The position numbers were made by a program, and so were the translations under genes. Of a DNA stretch of 64,000 bases, positions 7,914-16,673 are shown piece by piece. This DNA is from an uncultured Acidobacteriia bacterium. GTDB taxonomy: Bacteria > Acidobacteriota > Terriglobia > Bryobacterales > Bryobacteraceae. The notes beneath the pieces are model-generated. The model saw only the letters and a program-made list of their open reading frames with translations, was not told the origin of the DNA and searched no databases. Each line of letters begins with the position of its first letter. Positions within the stretch are counted from its first letter, which is position 1. The stretch spans positions 1 through 64,000 of the forward strand of contig CAIUOG010000093.1 of the NCBI GenBank assembly GCA_903900705.1, given 5' to 3'.

Positions 7914-9271
7914 CCGGCTTTCGCACCCTGACAATCGCACAGGCAGCCGCGAAACTGCGCGCCGGCGAGGTGACGTCCCTCGAACTGACGCGCGAATCGC
8001 TGCGCCTCATCCACGAAGAGCAGCCACGATTGAACGCCTTCGTCACCATCACCGATGACGTGGCTCTCGAACAGGCCCGGCGCGCCGACGAAGAGTTGGC
8101 CCGCGGCCTGGATCGCGGCCCCCTGCACGGCATTCCCTACGCGCTCAAAGACGTCTTTTCCACCAAAGGCATCCGCACCACGCTCGGCTCGAAGATCTTT
8201 TTCAATCATGTGCCGGATCAGGACGCCGCCGTCTACGAAAAGCTCACCGCCGCGGGAGCGGTGCTGACCGGCAAGACCGGCATGCAGGAATTCGCCTACG
8301 GAATCACCTGCAATAACCCCCACTTCGGACCCATTCGCAACCCGCATGATCCCGACCGGATTCCAGGCGGTTCCAGCGGCGGGTCCGGCGTCGCCGTGGC
8401 GGCGGGCATGGTCTTCTTCGCCATGGGCAGCGATACCGGTGGTTCCATCCGGAATCCGGCGGCCTTCTGCGGCTGCGTCGGCCTCAAACCCACCTCCGGG
8501 CGCGTGAGCCGCCTCGGGGTGCTGCCCCTCGATTTCAGTCTGGACCACATGGGCCCCCTCACGCGGTCCGCCCACGATGCCGGTCTGGTCCTCAACGCGC
8601 TGGCCGGTCATGACGACCGCGATGACACCTCCTCCCGGCAGGCCGTTGCCGACTATACAGCGGGCGCGGCGAGCCTCGCCGGCACCCGCATTGGCGTGCC
8701 GGAAAACTTTTATAATGAACGAGTTGCACCCGAAGTGGCTTCGCTTTTTCGAGCTGCCGTTTCGCGCGCGGAGGCCGCCGGCGCCACCATCGTCAACCTG
8801 CGCGTGCCGGATCCGGGGCAACTCAACATCATCAGTCGCATCATCCTGATGTCCGAAGCCTCCGCGCTGCTCGAACCCTACCTGCACCGGCGCGGCGATT
8901 TCGGCGCGGACGTGCTCGCCCTGCTCGACCAGGGGCGTTTTCTTTCCGCCACAGATTATGTGAACGCGCAACGCCTCCGCCGCGTTTATCAGAAAGAGTG
9001 GGCGGCTGTGTGGGAGACAGTGGATTACCTTTTCACTCCCACGGCGCCGATTGTTGCGCCGAAAATCGGCGAGTTGCACGTGGATATCGGCGGTTCACCG
9101 GAAGATGTGCGGCTGGCGGCGACGCGTTTCGTGCGGGGCTTCAACGTCCTGGGCTACCCGGCGGTGGCTATCCCGTTGCCGACCAGCGGCTTACCCGTCA
9201 GCCTGCAGATTGTGGGGCCGCCGTTTCAGGAACAGGGAATTCTTGCGATCGCGACAGCGTTAGGAGCGTAG
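7910..9271 (+). CDS. Amidase (amidase-signature family, GatA/AtzE-like)
   Basis: This 453-aa amidase-signature enzyme has the Ser-cisSer-Lys triad: Lys80 in YALKDVFSTKG, the cis-Ser in GGSSGGSGVAVAAG (about residue 155) and the nucleophile Ser179 in GSDTGGSIRNPAA. It hydrolyses an amide bond, or forms one in tRNA-dependent amidotransferases. No gatB lies nearby and the small partner is AtzG-sized, so a stand-alone amidase acting on a small amide or ureide is more likely than Glu-tRNA(Gln) amidotransferase. The catalytic residues are intact. Its stop is immediately followed by a TATAAT box. Confidence 0.88.
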   Translation: MTGFRTLTIAQAAAKLRAGEVTSLELTRESLRLIHEEQPRLNAFVTITDDVALEQARRADEELARGLDRGPLHGIPYALKDVFSTKGIRTTLGSKIFFNHVPDQDAAVYEKLTAAGAVLTGKTGMQEFAYGITCNNPHFGPIRNPHDPDRIPGGSSGGSGVAVAAGMVFFAMGSDTGGSIRNPAAFCGCVGLKPTSGRVSRLGVLPLDFSLDHMGPLTRSAHDAGLVLNALAGHDDRDDTSSRQAVADYTAGAASLAGTRIGVPENFYNERVAPEVASLFRAAVSRAEAAGATIVNLRVPDPGQLNIISRIILMSEASALLEPYLHRRGDFGADVLALLDQGRFLSATDYVNAQRLRRVYQKEWAAVWETVDYLFTPTAPIVAPKIGELHVDIGGSPEDVRLAATRFVRGFNVLGYPAVAIPLPTSGLPVSLQIVGPPFQEQGILAIATALGA

Positions 9272-9756
9272 TATAATCACATCCGCCTGTGAAATTGCGT
9301 ATATCGAGTGGAGGGACTAAATCAATGGCGGTTTTGGGCCTTGCCCAGGACAATTTTCTCAGCGTGTTCCGTCCCTGCGCGCCGCGGCTTTTGTCCAGGG
9401 CCGGAAGCTGTCGCCTATAGGCAGACTAACTCCTTTCGAATAAATCCGTTAGGAATAGCGTTCCGGAATGATTCACCCGCCGGATCGGCCGCGTTTTCAG
9501 CCTGATTGAAAGGTCACGCTCCAGAACTGATAGTACCGGGGACACCCGGTCTCCGCGAATCTTCTCAGGAAATTTATAACAAGTTAATTGACACGGCGGA
9601 CCTCGCACTCCCGAATGCTGAAGATTTCGGGTGCCCAGGGCGGCACTCGGATTCCAAAAATGGAATTCGTTCTGCGGGCAACCAGCACAAAGCCTTTTAT
9701 TTTATATATTTAACGAATCTGTGGATTGGCGTAGAACGTGCAGCTTTACTACACAT
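9272..9756 (+). promoter_or_regulatory. 485-bp leader before the TonB receptor, with TATAAT box
   Basis: A perfect TATAAT at 9272-9277 directly follows the amidase stop, but no good -35 lies 16-18 bp upstream (TTGCGA is 22 bp away). A second possible promoter is TTGACA at about 9588 without a clear -10. AT-rich tracts (TTTTATTTTATATATTTAACG, about 9695-9715) stand out against the GC-rich surroundings just before the receptor start. A short inverted repeat (CGGGTGCC / GGCACTCG) lies near 9630-9655. I found no match to cobalamin, c-di-GMP or other riboswitch consensus boxes. No long ORF is convincing here. Confidence 0.45.
9325..9420 (+). CDS. Possible 31-aa leader ORF
   Basis: Within the TonB receptor leader, ATG at 9325 is preceded by GTGGAGGGAC, a strong Shine-Dalgarno about 9 bases upstream. 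It opens 31 codons (MAVLGLAQDNFLSVF...) ending at TAG 9418-9420. It lies 48 bp after the TATAAT box, so it could be the first translated unit of the transcript. It has no recognisable domain and could be a leader peptide or chance. The rest of the leader to 9756 has stops in all frames except an upstream extension of the receptor frame. Confidence 0.22.
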   Translation: MAVLGLAQDNFLSVFRPCAPRLLSRAGSCRL

Positions 9757-12700
9757 ATGACCAAAAGCTTTCTGCGAAACTTGGGGGTGGCGGCGGCGAT
9801 TGCACTGCTCGCACTCACCCTGGTTCCCCGGCAAGGCCTCGCCCAGCTTACCAGCGGCGACCTTACGGGTTTGATTACAGACGCCACCGGGGCCGCTGTT
9901 CCGAATGCGACCGTTGACGCCACGAATATCGCCACGGGCGTGAAGTACACGCAGCCCTCCAATGGCACGGGCGAATATCGCTTTTCCAACCTGCCCATCG
10001 GTTCGTATGACATCAGTGCCACCGCAAAGGGATTTGGCACCACCAACGTGAAAGCCATCCCGATTTCACTCAACCGCATTACGAATCAGAACCTCACGCT
10101 TCAGGTCGGCGCCGCGGTCAGCACCGTGGAAGTCACCGAAGCTGTGCAGTCGATCGACACGAGTTCCGCCCAGATCACCAATTCCTTCGACACGAAGATG
10201 ACTGCCGATCTGCCGAACTCGAGCACGGGTTCCGGCGTTCTGAATCTCTCGCTCCTCTCGGCCGGTGTTGCGACATCGGGCGGCGTGGGCGTAGGCTCCG
10301 GCCCGTCAGTTGGCGGCCAGCGTCCCCGCAACAACAACTTCACGGTGGAAGGCGTCGATAACAACAGCAAGTCCGTCACAGGTCCGCTGGTTTTCGTCCC
10401 CAACGACTCCGTCCAGGAATTCACTGTGCTCCAGAACCAGTTCCAGGCGGAATATGGCCACTCCTCTGGCGGCCAGTTCAACACCGCGATTCGTTCCGGC
10501 ACGAACGAGTTCCACGGCGTCGCCTATGACTACCTGCAAAACCGGAACCTGAACGCCATCGACCAGCTGTTCCAGAATCAGGGCGTGACCAAGAACCCCC
10601 GCTATGATCAGAACCGTCTCGGTTTTGGAATTGGTGGCCCGATTAAGAAGAACAAGCTGTTCTTCTTCGCCAACTACGAATACAATCCCATTGGTCGCGT
10701 CGGCACCTCTGGCGGCGTGACGGCACCGACCGCCGCGGGTCTCTCGACCCTCGCCGCGCTGCCGGGCATCAGTTCCACCAACCTGAAGATCGTTCAGCAG
10801 TACCTGCCCACGGCAGCCACGAACGACCAAGGCACCGACGACTTCACCATCGGCGGCAAGGCCTATCACATTCCGATCGGAACCGTAAATATCAACGCTC
10901 CGAACTATCAGAACAATCACTACATCGTCAGCTCGGTCGACTACAACCTGTCTGACAAAGACCAGCTGCGCGGCCGCTTCATTATGAACAAGAGCGACGG
11001 CGTCGATAACGCCGCTCAGTTTCCGGCCTTCTTCCTGACGCTGCCCACCCGCAACTACCTGGCAACCCTCTCGGAGTATCACAACTTCACCCCGTCGATC
11101 ACCAACGAGTTCCGTTTCGGCTACAACCGCTACAACAACACCACGCCGGCCGGTAACTTCCAGTTCGCGGGCCTCGATTCGTTCCCGAACATCACCTTCG
11201 ACGAACTCGGCGTTCAGCTGGGTCCCGACGGCAATGCGCCGCAGTTTACCATTCAGAACCTCTATCAGTTCAACGATAACGTGACCTGGATCAAGGGTCG
11301 CCATACCTTCAAGTTCGGCTTCGACGGTCGCAAGCAGATCTCTCCCCAGAGCTTCACGCAGCGTGGCCGCGGCGATTACGAATACAGCAGCATCGCCGGC
11401 TTCCTGCTCGACCTGCTGCCGGACGATCTCGCCCAGCGCACCACCGGCGCCTATGTTTATTACGGTGACCAGATCGCTACCTATGGTTTCGCGAGCGACA
11501 CCTGGAAGGCCACCCGCAACCTGACCGTCGATCTCGGCGTGCGTTATGAATACACGACGATTCCGTACGGCGAACGGCAGCAAAAGGTGAACAGCCTCGC
11601 CAGCGTGCCGGGCCTGATCTCCTTCAACGAACCCAAGCCCCAGAAAACGGCTTGGGCTCCGCGTATCGGCCTCGCCTACTCGCCTGGTACCGACGGCAAC
11701 ACGTCCATCCGCGCCGGTTTCGGCATGGCTTATGATGTGCTGTTTGACAACCTCGGCATTCTGTCTTCGCCACCCCAGTTCCAGCAGACGGTCGATCTGA
11801 CCTGTGGACAGGCCGATCCGTTTACCTGCACCAAGGGCTTTCTCGCCAACGGTGGCATCAAGCCGAACGCCAGCGCCGGAACCCTGAGCGCAGCTGATGC
11901 CAAGGCCCTCACCGGCGGTTACGTGCCCGATCAGAAACTGCCCTACTCCATCAGCTGGAACCTCGGCGTGCAGCATGTGTTTGCCAAGGACTACACAATT
12001 GAAGTCCGTTACGTAGGTACTCGCGGCATTCACCTCCCGGCCCAGATTCGTCTGAACCAGCAGGCAATCGTGCAGCAGGGCAACTCTCTGCCACTCTACC
12101 TGAGCAACCCAGGTCAGGCGACGCTGGACTCGCTGAAAATCACACAGTCGCAGTTAGTGAGTCAGTACTCGGCAACCGCCACCAGCACAGACGCCGGCGG
12201 CATCCTGCCCGCTTACTACAAGGCAGGTTTCCAGAGCCCGATCGTGGGCTTCATGCCGTGGGGCAATTCGTCCTACAACGGCCTGAGCGTCCAGATGGAT
12301 CGCCGCTTCAGCAACGGCCTGCAGTTCCGCTCCGCCTACACCTGGAGCCATGGCATTGACGACACAACGGCCGAAGTTTTCTCGACCATCCTGTCGCCCC
12401 GTCGTGTGCAGGACTTCGGCAACCTCTCGGCGGAAAAGGCCTCCTCGGCGCTCGATCATCGTCAGCGCTTCACGACGGCCCTTTACTATGACCTGCCCTT
12501 CTTCAAAAAGAGCAACACCATCGTGAAGAATGTGGTTGGCAACGGGCTGATTGCTCCCATCTACACCGACCCGAGCCCGGAATACTACACCGTGCAGAGC
12601 GGCGTGGATTCCAACCTGAACGGTGACTCCGCTCCGGACCGCTCCATCGTCAATCCGAATGGCATCGTGGGAACCAGCTCCACCTCCACCGCCCTCAAGA

Positions 12701-13074
12701 ACAGCGCCGGACAGATTGTGGCTTACGTGGCCACCAATCCGAACGCCCAGTACATTCAGGCGGGCAAGGGCGTGCTGCCCAACGCCAGCCGGAACACTCT
12801 CGCCGGCCGGCCGATCGACAACGTCGATCTCTCGCTCATCAAGCGGATCTCCATCACCGAACGCTTCAAGTTCGAATTCCAGGCGCAGATGCTCAACGCG
12901 TTTAACCACGCGCAGTTCATCGCCGGGAGTCTGAACGACGTGGCGCCGGTCAGCTACACCAGCTCCGCGGTTCGCAACCTGCTCATCACGGGTGCGGCAA
13001 ACTTCAATAAGCCGGAGGCGGTCCTCTCCAGCAACCCGAGGAGCATCCAGCTGACGGCTAAGTTCCGCTTCTAG
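9757..13074 (+). CDS. TonB-dependent receptor, Oar-like, with carboxypeptidase-regulatory-like domain
   Basis: The track's start at 9631 is too early. ATG at 9757 gives a clean signal peptide (MTKSFLRNLGVAAAIALLAL, cleaved near QGLAQ) and a 1,105-aa protein. An Ig-like carboxypeptidase regulatory domain follows (about residues 30-110, GLITDATGAAVPNATV and GEYRFSNLPIGSYDISA), then a plug-like segment (VGGQRPRNNNFTVEGVDNN) and a long beta-barrel ending in Phe (LTAKFRF). These proteins sit in the outer membrane, are energised by TonB/ExbBD and import or bind large substrates such as oligosaccharides or peptides. The substrate is not predictable here. It is monocistronic, with its own leader and a strong terminator. 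Confidence 0.93.
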   Translation: MTKSFLRNLGVAAAIALLALTLVPRQGLAQLTSGDLTGLITDATGAAVPNATVDATNIATGVKYTQPSNGTGEYRFSNLPIGSYDISATAKGFGTTNVKAIPISLNRITNQNLTLQVGAAVSTVEVTEAVQSIDTSSAQITNSFDTKMTADLPNSSTGSGVLNLSLLSAGVATSGGVGVGSGPSVGGQRPRNNNFTVEGVDNNSKSVTGPLVFVPNDSVQEFTVLQNQFQAEYGHSSGGQFNTAIRSGTNEFHGVAYDYLQNRNLNAIDQLFQNQGVTKNPRYDQNRLGFGIGGPIKKNKLFFFANYEYNPIGRVGTSGGVTAPTAAGLSTLAALPGISSTNLKIVQQYLPTAATNDQGTDDFTIGGKAYHIPIGTVNINAPNYQNNHYIVSSVDYNLSDKDQLRGRFIMNKSDGVDNAAQFPAFFLTLPTRNYLATLSEYHNFTPSITNEFRFGYNRYNNTTPAGNFQFAGLDSFPNITFDELGVQLGPDGNAPQFTIQNLYQFNDNVTWIKGRHTFKFGFDGRKQISPQSFTQRGRGDYEYSSIAGFLLDLLPDDLAQRTTGAYVYYGDQIATYGFASDTWKATRNLTVDLGVRYEYTTIPYGERQQKVNSLASVPGLISFNEPKPQKTAWAPRIGLAYSPGTDGNTSIRAGFGMAYDVLFDNLGILSSPPQFQQTVDLTCGQADPFTCTKGFLANGGIKPNASAGTLSAADAKALTGGYVPDQKLPYSISWNLGVQHVFAKDYTIEVRYVGTRGIHLPAQIRLNQQAIVQQGNSLPLYLSNPGQATLDSLKITQSQLVSQYSATATSTDAGGILPAYYKAGFQSPIVGFMPWGNSSYNGLSVQMDRRFSNGLQFRSAYTWSHGIDDTTAEVFSTILSPRRVQDFGNLSAEKASSALDHRQRFTTALYYDLPFFKKSNTIVKNVVGNGLIAPIYTDPSPEYYTVQSGVDSNLNGDSAPDRSIVNPNGIVGTSSTSTALKNSAGQIVAYVATNPNAQYIQAGKGVLPNASRNTLAGRPIDNVDLSLIKRISITERFKFEFQAQMLNAFNHAQFIAGSLNDVAPVSYTSSAVRNLLITGAANFNKPEAVLSSNPRSIQLTAKFRF

Positions 13075-13113
13075 GAACGGGCTTTCGCCGGTCTCAACAA
13101 CCGGAACCCAAAG

Positions 13114-13154
13114 GGCGGGTTCCACGGCTTCCACCGTGGGACCCGCCTTTTTTT
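13114..13154 (+). terminator. Strong rho-independent terminator after the TonB receptor
   Basis: A 14-bp stem (GGCGGGTTCCACGG with CCGTGGGACCCGCC, one G-T pair), a 6-base loop (CTTCCA) and seven T residues follow the receptor stop by 39 bp. It isolates the receptor transcript from the histidine kinase gene, whose ATG lies 25 bp downstream. The kinase promoter must therefore be squeezed into or near this hairpin; TTATACT at about 13160 is a possible -10. Confidence 0.93.
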
Positions 13155-13179
13155 ATCCCGTTATACTGGAACCATCCCC

Positions 13180-15288
13180 ATGCCGAAACGACTGCTGAAC
13201 GGCTTAGCGGCATTCCTCCTCATCGCCTCCGTGACCCTGGTCATCTGGCAGGAGAATTTCGACTTCGGCACTTTCCGCCCGGGCGACCCCGAACAGACCT
13301 TCCTCTTCTTCGGCCTGTCCCTGCTCATCTTCCTGCTCATGGTGACGCTCGGCTTCATGCTGGTGCGCATCATGTTCAAGCTGTGGGTGGAACGGCGGGG
13401 AGACCGGTTCGGCTCCCGCATCCGCGCCAAACTCGTCGCCGGCGCGCTCGCCCTGAGCCTGATGCCCGTCTTCTTCATGGTGCTTTTCAACTACTACGTG
13501 ATGAACCGGACCCTGGCCCGCTGGTTCACCGGGCCCACCGAACACGTGGTGGCCGACTTCCAGCACATGACGATGGTGCTGGAGCAACAGACCAAAGGCA
13601 AGGCACTGGCCGAGGCGCAGCTCATCGCCGCACTACCCGAAACTCTCTCTCAGATTGAACAGGCTTCGGGCGACTCGGCCTGGCTGGAAACCTTCTGCCG
13701 TCAGCGAGGCATCAGCGCCGCCCGCATTCTGCCGGTCGATTCCATGCGCCCCGTCGGCAGCTTCGGTCGCTTCGCCTCCCGCGCCGAACACCCGCTCGAT
13801 TCCCAGGCCGTCACGGCGATGGCGCCGGTCATGAAATGGGGCGGCGCCATCGGCTCCGTGGTGGTCTCCGAGGCCATCCCGCTCGATTTCGAAAAACAGC
13901 TGAAAGACATCCGCGCCGATGCGCGCCTGTTCCAACAGCTCAGCGAAGGCCAGAAACAGCTGCGGACCAATCTGCTGCTGGTGTTGGGCCTGATCGCCAT
14001 GTTCATTCTTTTCGTGGCCGGGTGGCTCGCGCAACTGCTCGCGCGGCAGATCAGCGGCCCCATCTCCGCTCTGGTTCGCGCCGCCGAAGAGGTGAGCCGC
14101 GGCAATCTGGCCTACCGGGTGAACATGCGGGCCATGGACGAACTCGCGCAGCTGGTGGGTGGTTTCAACCGCATGACCGCCGATCTGGAGGCCAACCGCG
14201 CCGAACTGGAAGCGCGCCGCCGCTTCACCGAAGCCATTCTCGAAAGCATCCCCACCGGCATCATCTCGCTCGATTCCGCCGGGGCCGTGCGCCGCGTCAA
14301 TAAAGCGCTCGACGAGATGCTCTTCGAATCGAACGCCCGCGCCGCCAGCCAGCTGGACGATCTGTTTTCAAAAGAGGACGCCACCGAGATTCGCTACCTG
14401 ATGAACCGCGCCGGCCGCACGGGTCTCGCGGCACAGCAGCTTGACGTCAGAACCGAGTCGAAAACCCTGCATCTCGCCGTCACCGTGGCGGCCGTTGAGC
14501 GGGGCCGGAATGCCGGCTTCGTGGTGGTGATTGAAGACACCAGCGATCTGCTGCGCGCGCAGAAGGCGGCGGCCTGGAGTGAGGTCGCGCGCCGCGTGGC
14601 GCATGAGATCCGGAATCCGCTCACTCCGATCACGCTTTCCGCGGAACGCATTCTGCGACAGCTCCGGCGCGTCAGTCTGCCGCCCGATGTCGAGCATCTT
14701 CTCAACGAGTGCGCCGGCACCATCCTCGAGGAAACCGCTTCCGTGAAGCGGCTGGTAGACGAGTTCTCGCAGTTTTCCAGACTCCCGGCGGCGCGTCCCG
14801 TTGTGTCAGACCTCAACGAAGTGGTTTCCACCGGTATTTCCGTTTTCGAGGGGCGGCTCGAAGGCATTGAGCTGGAACTCGATCTCGCGCCGGGCCTGCC
14901 GCTCGTCTCCGTGGACCCGGAACAGTTCAAGCGCGTGGTGGTGAACCTGATCGACAACGCCGCCGAAGCCATGCAGGATGCACCGGTCAAAACGCTGCAT
15001 GTGATCACACGCCAGGGCGAGGCGGAGACCGTGGAACTCGAAGTGGCCGATTCCGGCTGCGGCATCACGGCCGAACAAAAAGAGAAGCTTTTTCTCCCCT
15101 ATTTCTCGACAAAAGACCGGGGCACGGGTCTGGGGCTGGCTATCGTCAGCCATATTCTTGCCGAGCATGACGCCCGGATCCGGGTGGAAGACAATAAGCC
15201 CTGTGGGGCGCGATTCACGGTGGAATTGCCCGCCGTTGTTTCGGATGAATCAAAGCCTGTGCAGGCCCCCGTTACACTGAATGCATAA
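13180..15288 (+). CDS. NtrY-type membrane sensor histidine kinase
   Basis: This 702-aa kinase has membrane helices near residues 4-22, 40-66 and 84-105, an extracytoplasmic region, a fourth helix near 265-290 and a HAMP linker. A PAS-like domain follows (about 350-460, ESIPTGIISLDSAGAVRRVN), then the HisKA H-box with His475 in ARRVAHEIRNPLTPI. The HATPase domain has N-box NLIDNAAEAM, G1 ADSGCGI and G2 GTGLGLAI. All phosphotransfer residues are present. This is the layout of NtrY, usually paired with NtrX and linked to nitrogen, redox or envelope signals. The NtrX-type regulator follows 21 bp downstream. The input signal is unknown. Confidence 0.9.
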   Translation: MPKRLLNGLAAFLLIASVTLVIWQENFDFGTFRPGDPEQTFLFFGLSLLIFLLMVTLGFMLVRIMFKLWVERRGDRFGSRIRAKLVAGALALSLMPVFFMVLFNYYVMNRTLARWFTGPTEHVVADFQHMTMVLEQQTKGKALAEAQLIAALPETLSQIEQASGDSAWLETFCRQRGISAARILPVDSMRPVGSFGRFASRAEHPLDSQAVTAMAPVMKWGGAIGSVVVSEAIPLDFEKQLKDIRADARLFQQLSEGQKQLRTNLLLVLGLIAMFILFVAGWLAQLLARQISGPISALVRAAEEVSRGNLAYRVNMRAMDELAQLVGGFNRMTADLEANRAELEARRRFTEAILESIPTGIISLDSAGAVRRVNKALDEMLFESNARAASQLDDLFSKEDATEIRYLMNRAGRTGLAAQQLDVRTESKTLHLAVTVAAVERGRNAGFVVVIEDTSDLLRAQKAAAWSEVARRVAHEIRNPLTPITLSAERILRQLRRVSLPPDVEHLLNECAGTILEETASVKRLVDEFSQFSRLPAARPVVSDLNEVVSTGISVFEGRLEGIELELDLAPGLPLVSVDPEQFKRVVVNLIDNAAEAMQDAPVKTLHVITRQGEAETVELEVADSGCGITAEQKEKLFLPYFSTKDRGTGLGLAIVSHILAEHDARIRVEDNKPCGARFTVELPAVVSDESKPVQAPVTLNA

Positions 15289-15309
15289 GTTGCTTCGCCG
15301 GAAAATACG

Positions 15310-16671
15310 ATGTCTCCACGCATTCTGATCGTCGACGATGAGCCCGGCATTCGCCAGTCCCTCAGCGGAGTGCTGCGCGACGAAGGGTATTCACCCGATG
15401 TGGCGGAGAGCGGCGAGGCCTGCCTCGAAGCCCTGGCGGCGACACCGTATGACGTTCTGCTGCTGGATATCTGGCTGCCGGGCATCGACGGCCTGGAAAC
15501 CCTGAACCAGATTCAATCCATTCCCGCGGCGGACCGCCCCATCGTGGTGATGATCTCCGGCCATGGCACAATCGAGACCGCCGTGAAGGCCACCAAGCTG
15601 GGGGCTTACGACTTCCTCGAAAAGCCGCTCTCGATTGAGCGCGTGCTGGTGGTTCTCAAGAATGCCGTGGAGCACCGCCGGCTGCGGCTGCAGAACGAAC
15701 AACTGCGCGAGTCCGCGAGTACGCCGTCCAACATTGTGGGCGATAGCGTCCCCATGAAGGCGCTGCGCCAGCAGCTGGGGCTGATGGCCAGTACGAATGG
15801 CCGTGTGCTGATCTTCGGCGAAAGCGGCACCGGCAAGGAACTGGTGGCGCACGCGCTGCATGCCATGAGCACGCGTTCGGCGAACCCGTTTGTGGAAGTG
15901 AACTGCGCGGCCATCCCGGAAGACATGATCGAAAGTGAGCTGTTCGGCCATATGAAGGGCAGCTTTACGGTCGCGCATGAGCGGAAAATCGGGAAATTTC
16001 AGAAGGCGGACGGCGGCACTTTGTTCCTCGACGAAGTGGGCGATATGAGTCTGCGCACGCAGGCGAAGGTTCTAAGGTCACTCGAAGAGCAGCGTTTTGA
16101 ACCGGTGGGCGCTCACGAATCGATTCAGGTGGATGTGAGGGTGGTGGCGGCCACCAACAAGAATCTCGAAGAGGAGATTGAAAAAGGCAACTTCCGCGAG
16201 GACCTTTTCTATCGCCTGAACGTGATTCCCTTCCATGTTCCGCCACTACGGGAACGCAGGGAAGATATCCCTACGCTCGCCGTGTATTTCATGGACGAAT
16301 TCGCGCGGTCCTACGGGCGCAAGCCCAAAGAACTCACGCCGCAGGCCATTGAACTGCTGCAGGAGTATCACTGGCCCGGCAATGTGCGGGAACTGCGGAA
16401 TCTGATTGAGCGCATTGTGATTCTGCACCAGCAAAGCAGAATTGACGCGCGCCACATTCCCTTGCAACTCACGCGCCGCCCCTCCGCCGACCGCGCGCCG
16501 GAACGCTACGGCAGTCTGCAGGACGTGCGGGAAGCCGCTGAACGCGACTACATCCAGAAGAAGCTCGAAGAGGCGAACGGAAACGTCACGCGGACCGCCG
16601 AACTGCTGGGGCTGGAACGAAGCAATTTATACCGGAAGATGCGGGCACTGGGGATCGCGCCGCGGGAGTGA
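15310..16671 (+). CDS. NtrX-type sigma54-dependent response regulator with variant GAFTGA loop
   Basis: This 453-aa protein has a receiver domain with phospho-acceptor Asp53 (LLLDIWLPG), a sigma54-activator AAA+ domain (Walker A GESGTGKE at 170-177, Walker B GGTLFLDEVGD) and a C-terminal Fis-type HTH (NVTRTAELLGLERSNLYRKM). The L1 loop that contacts sigma54, normally GAFTGA, reads GSFTVA (about 217-222). The conserved second Gly is Val, which may weaken sigma54 activation or mark an NtrX-like protein working with sigma70. It is cognate to the upstream kinase. No TGGCAC-N5-TTGC site was noticed nearby. Confidence 0.9.
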   Translation: MSPRILIVDDEPGIRQSLSGVLRDEGYSPDVAESGEACLEALAATPYDVLLLDIWLPGIDGLETLNQIQSIPAADRPIVVMISGHGTIETAVKATKLGAYDFLEKPLSIERVLVVLKNAVEHRRLRLQNEQLRESASTPSNIVGDSVPMKALRQQLGLMASTNGRVLIFGESGTGKELVAHALHAMSTRSANPFVEVNCAAIPEDMIESELFGHMKGSFTVAHERKIGKFQKADGGTLFLDEVGDMSLRTQAKVLRSLEEQRFEPVGAHESIQVDVRVVAATNKNLEEEIEKGNFREDLFYRLNVIPFHVPPLRERREDIPTLAVYFMDEFARSYGRKPKELTPQAIELLQEYHWPGNVRELRNLIERIVILHQQSRIDARHIPLQLTRRPSADRAPERYGSLQDVREAAERDYIQKKLEEANGNVTRTAELLGLERSNLYRKMRALGIAPRE

Positions 16672-16673
16672 AA

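Noticed and set aside
9631-9756. Upstream extension of the TonB receptor to 9631
   Set aside because: The extra 42 residues precede a textbook signal peptide starting at ATG 9757; a signal peptide should be at the N-terminus.
9272-9756. Riboswitch in the TonB receptor leader
   Set aside because: No cobalamin, c-di-GMP, TPP or SAM consensus box was seen; only weak hairpins.
10306-12033. Minus-strand 575-aa ORF
   Set aside because: Antisense shadow of the TonB receptor; no recognisable motif and rich in Val, Gly, Arg and Glu.
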